Source of the DNA: Candidatus Gerdarchaeota archaeon
Lineage (GTDB): Archaea > Asgardarchaeota > Heimdallarchaeia > JABLTI01
Assembly (NCBI GenBank): GCA_016840945.1
Contig: JAEORJ010000380.1
Coordinates: 1-11,008, forward strand
DNA length: 11,008 nt
Direction of reading: 5' to 3'
Part shown: positions 4,907 through 11,008 of the stretch, piece after piece
Numbering within the stretch: position 1 is the stretch's first letter
Layout: each line of letters starts with the position of its first letter
Translations under genes and position numbers: made by a program
The notes under the pieces: model-generated
Told to the model about the DNA's origin: nothing
The model's input: only the letters and a program-made list of their open reading frames with translations
Databases searched by the model: none

Positions 4907-6847
4907 TTAGGACTCAAAACCTTGTGCTTTCATTTTTGAAAAGATATTTTGATTTGTAAGATCGAAGAAAATTTGATATAATTTTGGATTTGTGGTATAG
5001 AAAGCGATATTTTTCTCTTTATGAATTTTTGGGGCATAAAGTATTTCTTCATTATCTCGTATTGCTACCCAATAATCCATGCCCTTATAATTCATGGTTA
5101 TAACATTCCCTCGTTTTACCAATGATGTTAATAAACTAACATCTTCTTCTGCAATATTAGATATTATTTGATAATGAGCGATTTGTGGTAGCTTCTCAAT
5201 TTCATAGAGATATTCGGTATTAACATTTGGAGTTACCAAAACAAATTCTTCTTTAGCACGAATGAGCATATCTCTCATTTTTCGTTCAATACTATCATTA
5301 CCATAAACAATATCTAGTTCGATCTCTTCTAATGGCATGACTTTTTCAGACATATTGACTATACCATCAAAAGTTTTACCGGTATTATCTAGAAGGAAGA
5401 TAGTATTTCCCAAAGTGTTTTCAAGAGTTGTGCCCGCATCAGTTAATATCTCATTTACTTCTTGGATCTTGCTAGAATTTTCATTTAAGATATTCTTTAA
5501 GCAAGTTTGAAGCAAATCTTCAAATTCAATTCTTGAAAGAGAGAGGGAATCCTTGATATCTACTTTTCCTAGCTCAATTCTTTCTTCACCTTTTACTACC
5601 CTATCATCAATAGATGCTTTAGCGATTTCATCTTGTCTTAAAGCTTCTTTTATGATATTTCTCTTAAAAATAGTCAGATCTTGGGTGATGTCGCCTTTCA
5701 TTTTTTCAAGTTCTTTGAAAGGATCAGTTATTTTTTGATCGATGAATCGAGCTGATTCATCCCTACTTTCCTCGAGATGGTTGGTTACAACATCTAAAAC
5801 TTCAGGTATTGAATTATCTACAAGAGTATTAACATATCTGATGAATTTAGAAACTTCTTCTGAATGTTCTTCTAAAGTGGTTTCCAAAGTGGTTTTAACT
5901 TCACCTTGCAAGAAATCAAATGATCTAAAGAGGGGTCCTAAAGAATTATTGATCATTTGTGCAGTATCAGCATTAATATCGCCGGGTTTTTCTCGAGCGA
6001 GAACAACAACATTACGAATTAATTTGCTAATAATTTCAGCAGCATTTTCTCTAGCAGTAATATCCTTTTCATCTAAATTCTCACTATAGGTTGAAGAAAC
6101 AGCAAAATTTTGCTTAACTATATTGTCTCGTAATTCTTTAACTGATGATGCGATATCAGATTTTAGTTTTTCTAAACGTTCAGCGACAAGGATTTTGTGG
6201 TGAATAGTTGCTTTCTCTAATTTATCTCTAATATCTCGAGAGTCGATTACTAGTGAATCAGCATATTTAGAAATTGAAGTTACAAAACCATCTTTACTTT
6301 TTTCTAAATCCTCTTCAAAAGCAGGTAGTGTCTTTTCAATACTTTGTGAAGGCCAAGAGCTAATAGTATGGGCAATGTGTTTGAGCTGTAAGAAATTATT
6401 ATCTAACATTTGGTTGAGATTATTCTCTAACTTATCGACATTTTTGTTTAAATCATTTAGTTTAGCAGTTTTTTCCCGATCGCATAAATCAGCTAATGTT
6501 GGAACAATAGTATTAATTCGAGCATTGAATTCTATTGCTTGAGCTTGAAATTTATCTTTAATATTAATTAATCCCAATTTTGTTTGGGAAGTTTGTTGAG
6601 CATAGTCTTTTAGGAAAGGCTCCATAGCAATATAATGTGGGATTTTTCCTGGAATTTGTTTTAAATATCCGATTTCTTGCAACTGTCTAATTTGCATATA
6701 AATTTCAGGTAATTCCATCTTAATAGCTAAATTAATCTCACCAACAGTTGCACTGCCTAATCCAAGAACTGTGGAATAAACAAGAATTTCCTTATCACTT
6801 AAACCCCTAGCTCTTAAATAATCATCATCAACTAACTTCTTGGACAT
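4907..6847 (-). CDS. Giant TrmB-like winged-helix protein with very long helical middle
   Basis: This 646-residue protein begins with a TrmB-type winged helix (about 14-80): G-L-S-D-K-E-I-L-V-Y (15-24), an A-T-V-G-E-I-N-L-A-I recognition-helix region (33-42), L-Q-E-I-G-Y-L-K-Q (56-64) and the H-Y-I-A-M-E-P wing end (71-77). The last ~138 residues (509-646) resemble the C-terminal domain of TrmB regulators, with F-V-L-V-T-P-N and G-M-D-Y-W-V-A-I-R-D; no HKD phospholipase motif is present. Between them lie ~430 residues of charged amphipathic helix, likely coiled coil. Usual TrmB proteins are around 250-350 residues, so it is about twice normal size. An in-frame TTG at 6910 would add 21 residues, but ATG at 6847 has AAGGAG 9 nt upstream and is preferred. 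It may regulate transcription or organise DNA; ligand and targets unknown. Confidence 0.8.
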   Translation of the reverse strand: MSKKLVDDDYLRARGLSDKEILVYSTVLGLGSATVGEINLAIKMELPEIYMQIRQLQEIGYLKQIPGKIPHYIAMEPFLKDYAQQTSQTKLGLINIKDKFQAQAIEFNARINTIVPTLADLCDREKTAKLNDLNKNVDKLENNLNQMLDNNFLQLKHIAHTISSWPSQSIEKTLPAFEEDLEKSKDGFVTSISKYADSLVIDSRDIRDKLEKATIHHKILVAERLEKLKSDIASSVKELRDNIVKQNFAVSSTYSENLDEKDITARENAAEIISKLIRNVVVLAREKPGDINADTAQMINNSLGPLFRSFDFLQGEVKTTLETTLEEHSEEVSKFIRYVNTLVDNSIPEVLDVVTNHLEESRDESARFIDQKITDPFKELEKMKGDITQDLTIFKRNIIKEALRQDEIAKASIDDRVVKGEERIELGKVDIKDSLSLSRIEFEDLLQTCLKNILNENSSKIQEVNEILTDAGTTLENTLGNTIFLLDNTGKTFDGIVNMSEKVMPLEEIELDIVYGNDSIERKMRDMLIRAKEEFVLVTPNVNTEYLYEIEKLPQIAHYQIISNIAEEDVSLLTSLVKRGNVITMNYKGMDYWVAIRDNEEILYAPKIHKEKNIAFYTTNPKLYQIFFDLTNQNIFSKMKAQGFES

Positions 6848-6888
6848 ATATTTAATCTCCTTATTAGCATTAATTATACTACCTAAAA

Positions 6889-6901
6889 CAAAACTATTTT
6901 G
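6889..6901. promoter_or_regulatory. Palindrome CAAAA-CTA-TTTTG upstream of the TrmB-like gene
   Basis: Two 5-bp arms around a 3-bp centre, about 40 bp before the ATG. TrmB regulators bind palindromes, so this could be an autoregulatory site or overlap the promoter core; no clear TATA box was picked out. In AT-rich DNA such a short dyad can arise by chance. Confidence 0.2.
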
Positions 6902-6970
6902 GTATGACAAAAGACATGAGTTTCTTATTAAAAATCATTCGTTAGGAGAAAACTAAAGAGAAAAATAGTT

Positions 6971-7004
6971 AGAGATACGGGGTTGGGGAAAGGCCCCGTT
7001 CTCT
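6971..7004 (-). terminator. GC-rich hairpin and T-rich tail ending the surface-protein transcript
   Basis: AGAGA (6971-6975) and ACGGGG (6977-6982), with a single bulged T between them, pair with CCCCGT (6994-6999) and TCTCT (7000-7004), 11 bp in all. On the minus strand the hairpin is followed by AACTATTTTTCTCTTTAG. It lies about 25 bp past the surface-protein stop and before the TrmB-like gene, so it looks like a stem-loop-plus-U-tract end, uncommonly bacterial in form. Confidence 0.6.
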
Positions 7005-7029
7005 GAGATATTGGGAAAAGTACAGGGTG

Positions 7030-10000
7030 TTATTTTCGTTTTCCATTAGCTGTAAAGTAGATAATAATAGCTACACTTGTTACAGCAATGGTTCCTATAC
7101 CAATGTATAGATAATTGAGTTTGAGTCCTAATAATTCATTAATAACCAATGATAGACTATCTGAGTAGGAACCCCATGAATTGGTAGTAGCTTGTGGATC
7201 ACTAATTATTGGTTCGTCATTAATTGAAGCGACGGGGAAAGTATTGCTATAAGACAAAGCTGATGACACTGATGAAGTGTCCTCTTCTGGGGCTTCGGTT
7301 TCATCATTGATACCTGTTGTTCTTAACATTTGGTAGTTGCTATTATACCGAACTTCAGCTGGTGGTATATAGAATCCAATTCTATTGTTTATTTCATCAA
7401 TAATATTCCAATCAGTATATTCAACAGTGTTTGATCTAGCAATTTTGAAGTCAGCTTGAATTACTAATGTTTCATTAACTCCTAGTGGGATACCAACAGG
7501 TTGTTGATTTTCATAACTATCAAAAATCATAACGATATTCATGAAAGGATTGAAACCTGGTTTTGTGATATCTGGTTGATATGGTCTATAAGTAATAGTG
7601 TAGTCTTCAACTTCAGCTTCATCAATTGTGATGCTTAATGTGTTATCAACATAGTTTAATCTTCTAGGTAATCTTTGGATGTAGATAATATTTGTTGGTT
7701 CATCACCAACATTCTCTATAGTTACACGAAGAGTTATGGTATCTCCTACTTTTGTTTCGTTTTCAACATACCCAATAACCTCTGTTGTTACTTCAACTTC
7801 CGGTGTTGGATAGGTTGGCTCAGTAGTCCCTTCTTTATTTAAAGGTGGTAAAACAATACCAAAATCCATTGAGCTTAACACAGCTGGGTGTTCACAAGCA
7901 TCAAAGATATTATAGTTTGGATCATCAGTTTCATTACTTGTATAACCAAATATTGCAAATACAGGATGTAATCCAACTTCAGCATTAGCGAGTGTTGTTT
8001 CATTAACAACTACTGTTTCACCAGCTTCGATATTATCTATATATCCAATTGTATCTGGTATTGCTTGCACATAATTGAGATTATAATCTTCATCAACAAA
8101 ACCATGGAACATTTGATAGCTAATATCAGTTGCATCAACATTTCCAATATTAGTTAATTCTAAAGTGAAAGTTACCTCTTCATTGAATCGATAAAATGGT
8201 TTATCTAATGAAATTTTACCTATTAAGATTGCTTCATCATCGTATACTTGTATAACAAGACCATTTGTCATTCCAAGATATTCTTTGCCATCAGCATCAT
8301 TATAGAAATAAGCTGCACCTGTAACTGGTTCAGGTCGTAAATTGAATAAACTGGGTTGATCTTCAGGGAAATGAAGTGATGAACCTAATAAACGTAGAAA
8401 GACTATTACAACATCTTGCCAATTTACTGTATTATCTATCGATACATGAATTTCATTTGGTGTAGTATCATCAACAGCATAACTGGTAAATGTGCCATGA
8501 GGTATATTTCTAATAGCAAATTGCTTGGTGATATTCTCACCAACAGCTAGATCTGCTTCAGTAGCTTTTAAGGTTCCGTGACCAGTGCTTGTACCATTAT
8601 CAAAGTATGTTTCTTCAATATCAAAATCCATGGGATCAAGTTGTAAGAAATATTCTTCTTTATAGATTATTTGATCCATATTATCAATATCTTCTTGGGT
8701 TACTATTTGGTTATTTAATAGCCATAATCCTGAGGATTCATTGAAGAACCAACCAGTTACTACCACAATATCATCTCCAGCTACTGGAGTATCTGTAAGC
8801 ATTTCACTTGTACTATTATAATACATTACTTTGCTTGGATAAAATGTTAAATCTTCATTATTCACTAAAAATGGCATGCCATCTATTTGTGTTAAGTCAA
8901 AATCACCGTAAGCAAGGTTTAAATCAAATGCTGTTTCAGTGCCAATATTTTCCCAAGTAAAACTATAGATAACATCATCTCCACCACCAAACAATTCAGT
9001 AGTATTAACAGACATCTCACCAACTACTTGGGGATACTGAGTTAATCCTGTTAGATTTAGATCGTATTTCACATAAATATCAGAATAACTGTTTGTGATA
9101 TTAATATTCCATAATGGGATATTTAGTCTTATAGCCCAATCAAATTGACCTTTCAAATGAGAATACATATTATCAGTTTCAGGGTCAACAACAAGTACAT
9201 CTACTACATATGGTAGACTCATTGATACAAAAGCAACATCTGTAATAGATGTAGCTTCAACTACAGGTAAGTCAGGCATTATATTGGTTAAATTCATTTC
9301 AATTATAGTGTCAGTTTTAACGAGTCCAGTAGGATTGATCCAACCAACTTCTACAACAGGTACAAATGCTAGTGATAATCCAATAAAAGGATAAAGTAAT
9401 CTTACTTCTGCTGGTATTATAGCTCTAAAAACAGGTCCACGATAAAGTGAAATAGACATTGCTTTTAGTGGAGCAGAAACTAAAGTTGATTCAGTTATTC
9501 CAGCGCCTAATCCTTCATCAGAAACATAGTTTACAAAATCACCAGTAAACTCATTTACTTGCGCTGATCCCATTCTACCTTGAAATATTAGTAAAGTGAT
9601 TTGTTCAGCATTATGCCATTCACCAAAAACCAATGTTAAACTAACATTGTATGCTGTTTCAATTAATGCTTTAATTTCATTACCATTATCTAGTGCATTA
9701 TCAACCACGCCTCTAAAAACAAGTAGCAATGTTGCACCATCAGATACATCCCACAATCTTCTAGGAGCAAATTGTCTCCATAATAATTGATTCGAGACAA
9801 CAAAGGAAAAGGCCTGTAGATTTGTATAACTTGTCAAATCAAAAGGCAATTCTACTGTTCCTCCTATGAAGCTGGCATGGGTACCAACTGCCGTGTTTCT
9901 AAATGGATAAATAGCTATTCCTTCTGCATAATAGTCTGAGCTATATTCAGCATTAGTTAAAACTGGTGTTGGTTCACTAACCGTTCCAGCTTTTATATTA

Positions 10001-10080
10001 GCTAATGATATACTGCTCATAACCATTAAGAGACTGAATATTATCATGAATGCTTTTTTTGTAACATTTTGTGTTTTCAT
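7030..10080 (-). CDS. Large secreted, C-terminally anchored surface protein with repeated beta-sandwich domains
   Basis: About 1016 residues. The N-terminus is a signal peptide: basic K-T-Q-N-V-T-K-K, then hydrophobic A-F-M-I-I-F-S-L-L-M-V-M. The C-terminus has one membrane helix (Y-I-G-I-G-T-I-A-V-T-S-V-A-I-I-I-Y) followed by N-G-K-R-K, so the bulk faces outside. Three segments resemble CARDB/DUF11-type Ig-like domains, each with an N-[IV]-G turn (counted from TTG 10092): E-N-I-G-T-E-T-A-F-D (381-390), T-N-I-G-N-V-D-A-T-D (647-656), E-N-V-G-D-E-P-T-N (793-801). Many N-X-S/T sequons suggest glycosylation. A Ser/Thr/acidic low-complexity linker precedes the anchor. ATG 10080 is chosen over TTG 10092 because GAGTTGA lies 8 nt before it. 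It is probably an S-layer-associated or adhesive protein; the exact role and residues 50-350 were not recognised. Confidence 0.75.
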   Translation of the reverse strand: MKTQNVTKKAFMIIFSLLMVMSSISLANIKAGTVSEPTPVLTNAEYSSDYYAEGIAIYPFRNTAVGTHASFIGGTVELPFDLTSYTNLQAFSFVVSNQLLWRQFAPRRLWDVSDGATLLLVFRGVVDNALDNGNEIKALIETAYNVSLTLVFGEWHNAEQITLLIFQGRMGSAQVNEFTGDFVNYVSDEGLGAGITESTLVSAPLKAMSISLYRGPVFRAIIPAEVRLLYPFIGLSLAFVPVVEVGWINPTGLVKTDTIIEMNLTNIMPDLPVVEATSITDVAFVSMSLPYVVDVLVVDPETDNMYSHLKGQFDWAIRLNIPLWNINITNSYSDIYVKYDLNLTGLTQYPQVVGEMSVNTTELFGGGDDVIYSFTWENIGTETAFDLNLAYGDFDLTQIDGMPFLVNNEDLTFYPSKVMYYNSTSEMLTDTPVAGDDIVVVTGWFFNESSGLWLLNNQIVTQEDIDNMDQIIYKEEYFLQLDPMDFDIEETYFDNGTSTGHGTLKATEADLAVGENITKQFAIRNIPHGTFTSYAVDDTTPNEIHVSIDNTVNWQDVVIVFLRLLGSSLHFPEDQPSLFNLRPEPVTGAAYFYNDADGKEYLGMTNGLVIQVYDDEAILIGKISLDKPFYRFNEEVTFTLELTNIGNVDATDISYQMFHGFVDEDYNLNYVQAIPDTIGYIDNIEAGETVVVNETTLANAEVGLHPVFAIFGYTSNETDDPNYNIFDACEHPAVLSSMDFGIVLPPLNKEGTTEPTYPTPEVEVTTEVIGYVENETKVGDTITLRVTIENVGDEPTNIIYIQRLPRRLNYVDNTLSITIDEAEVEDYTITYRPYQPDITKPGFNPFMNIVMIFDSYENQQPVGIPLGVNETLVIQADFKIARSNTVEYTDWNIIDEINNRIGFYIPPAEVRYNSNYQMLRTTGINDETEAPEEDTSSVSSALSYSNTFPVASINDEPIISDPQATTNSWGSYSDSLSLVINELLGLKLNYLYIGIGTIAVTSVAIIIYFTANGKRK

Positions 10081-10088
10081 TTTATTAT

Positions 10089-10180
10089 TCAACTCAATAA
10101 ATTCTTTGTTTCAAGTCTTAAACTCACAAGTAAGTATGTTTAATTAGATAATCATCTAACTATTTAAAGGTTTATTTAAA
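10089..10180 (-). promoter_or_regulatory. Promoter, dyad and SD of the surface-protein gene
   Basis: On the minus strand two TATA-like elements sit in tandem: TTTAAATAAA (10180-10171) and CCTTTAAATA (10170-10161). The nearer one predicts a start near 10140. Between it and the start is the dyad TTAGAT-AATC-ATCTAA (10144-10159). GAGTTGA (10095-10089) is the SD, 8 nt from the ATG at 10080. Confidence 0.5.
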
Positions 10181-10215
10181 GAAAACTTGAGCTTTTGGTT
10201 CAAATTTTCTTGAAC
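10181..10215. repeat. Overlapping dyads in the divergent promoter region
   Basis: GAAAACTTGA (10181-10190) and TCAAATTTTC (10200-10209) are complementary at 9 of 10 positions. GTTCAA (10198-10203) and TTGAAC (10210-10215) form a second perfect 6-bp repeat that overlaps it, so they are mutually exclusive. They lie between the divergent surface-protein and tldD genes. The rest of this gap (10216-10313) shows no gene; AATTTAAG at 10285-10292 could be a TATA box giving a nearly leaderless tldD transcript. Confidence 0.3.
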
Positions 10216-10313
10216 TAGAAAAGGGCGAGTAAAGTACGTTATAATAGAAAAACTTTAGATAGGATAAATGAATTTAGCGATTGGAATTTAAGAAATTATA
10301 CTCAGTGGTTCAT

Positions 10314-11008
10314 ATGATCGATAAACTGCAAAAAATACTAGATAAAAGTGTTTTTAAAAACAGCGATTTTGCAGACATTCGATTAGAAAAAGGTCATGGA
10401 ACTTTAATTACGATACAAAATGGTAGACCTGAGCAAATAAATTATGAAACTGAAATTGGAGTTGGAATACGAGCACTTATTGATGGTGGATGGGGTTTTG
10501 TATCACTTGTGGGTTCAAATATTGAGGAAATTGAAAAATCTTTACAAAAAGCTATCAAAATAGCAGCAGTTACTTCTAAAAGAATTAAAGAAAAAGGAGT
10601 AATGCTAGAGGATTATGTGGTTGAAGGGAAATACGAAGCGCAATTCAAAATCGATCCACGTGATATTTCAATAGAAGAGAAGTATAAAGTAGTAGAGGAA
10701 CTAGAAAAAATAACTCGAGAACATTCGGAACAAATAGTTTCAACAAATGCATCAATAAGACAATGGTTTCAAAAAGAAACTATTATCAATACTCTTGGTA
10801 CCAAAGTCGAATCCGAATATGGGAATTTGAATATTGCTTGTATGGCGACTTCACGTGAATGTGATGTAATGCAAAATGTCTATCCAGCACAAGGAACGAC
10901 ATCTGGGTGGGAGGAAATACCGAAAATCAATATACCTGACGAAGGACCAACATTAGCTCAAAGCGCTGCAGCACTATTACAAGCAGAAACACCTCCAAGT
11001 GGCAAAAA
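10314..11008 (+). CDS. tldD: TldD/PmbA-family protein, N-terminal half, 3' partial
   Basis: The frame from ATG at 10314 stays open to the right edge, giving 231 residues. It matches the N-terminal part of the TldD/TldE metalloprotease-like family, whose bacterial members process microcin B17 and degrade the CcdA antitoxin: R-L-E-K-G-H-G-T (23-30), G-V-G-I-R-A-L-I-D-G-G-W-G-F (49-62), the E-K-S-L-Q-K-A-I-K-I-A-A helix (74-85), then L-L-Q-A-E-T-P-P-S-G-K (221-231). The metal-binding H-E-x-x-x-H region that separates active TldD from TldE/PmbA lies beyond the window, so the subtype is not proven. Archaea often encode both halves next to each other, which would place a partner downstream. There is only a weak SD-like AGTGGT; a leaderless transcript is possible. 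It is divergent from the surface-protein gene. Confidence 0.85.
   Translation, partial: MIDKLQKILDKSVFKNSDFADIRLEKGHGTLITIQNGRPEQINYETEIGVGIRALIDGGWGFVSLVGSNIEEIEKSLQKAIKIAAVTSKRIKEKGVMLEDYVVEGKYEAQFKIDPRDISIEEKYKVVEELEKITREHSEQIVSTNASIRQWFQKETIINTLGTKVESEYGNLNIACMATSRECDVMQNVYPAQGTTSGWEEIPKINIPDEGPTLAQSAAALLQAETPPSGK

Noticed and set aside
4910..5330. Phospholipase D activity for the C-terminal domain of the TrmB-like protein
   Set aside because: The fold region resembles PLD-like TrmB domains, but no H-x-K-x4-D motif is present.
5553..6089. Two plus-strand frames inside the TrmB-like gene
   Set aside because: Antisense shadows over the long helical region, where few stops arise on the opposite strand; no SD or family features.
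2954..10080. The four minus-strand genes as one operon
   Set aside because: T-tracts or hairpins at 4873-4903 and 6971-7004 and promoter-like sequences before most of the genes separate them.

Overview
This is an AT-rich window (roughly one third G+C by eye) from an archaeon. The left edge carries the 3' end of split RNA polymerase subunit A'' (rpoA2), followed by ribosomal protein L30e and archaeal-type NusA, a block typical of archaeal genomes. Shine-Dalgarno sites matching the archaeal anti-SD, TTTAAATA-like TATA boxes, T-rich transcript ends, a TrmB-type winged helix, a stand-alone PRC-barrel and a large secreted, C-terminally anchored protein rich in beta-sandwich domains all fit. The mix of informational genes with coiled-coil and alpha-solenoid/beta-sandwich proteins suggests an Asgard-like lineage, but that is an impression; only the assignment to Archaea is firm.

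Layout. (1) 2-1219, + strand: rpoA2 (5' cut by the window), rpl30e, nusA. The gap before rpl30e holds three dyads in 113 bp, and the nusA start is unusual. The S12/S7 genes that often follow nusA in archaea are not here. (2) 1220-1516: non-coding, with a T-rich end to the nusA transcript, a set of pairable segments that could be a structured RNA, two mutually exclusive helices, and a promoter with an operator-like palindrome. (3) 1517-2923, + strand: a divergent superfamily 2 helicase-like protein with altered catalytic motifs, ending at a 14-bp perfect inverted repeat shared with the convergent gene. (4) 2954-10080, - strand: four separately transcribed genes. In transcription order from the right they are a ~1016-residue signal-peptide surface protein with a C-terminal membrane anchor, a 646-residue TrmB-like winged-helix protein with a very long helical middle, a 113-residue PRC-barrel protein, and a cytosolic alpha-solenoid + beta-sandwich + helical protein. 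T-rich ends, hairpins or promoter-like sequences separate most of them. (5) 10081-10313: a divergent promoter region. (6) 10314 to the right edge, + strand: the N-terminal half of a TldD/PmbA-family protein.

How the genes work together. The left block is transcription and translation machinery. The minus-strand genes do not form a recognisable pathway. The surface protein and the cytosolic solenoid protein carry similar NTG/NIG-type beta-sandwich domains on opposite sides of the membrane. The TrmB-like and PRC-barrel genes are neighbours in a form that loosely recalls the PRC-plus-coiled-coil make-up of CdvA. No defence system, mobile element, CRISPR array, tRNA or rRNA was seen. The most unusual items are the giant TrmB-like protein, the solenoid/beta-sandwich protein, the degenerate helicase, and the possible RNA structures before rpl30e and between nusA and the helicase gene.
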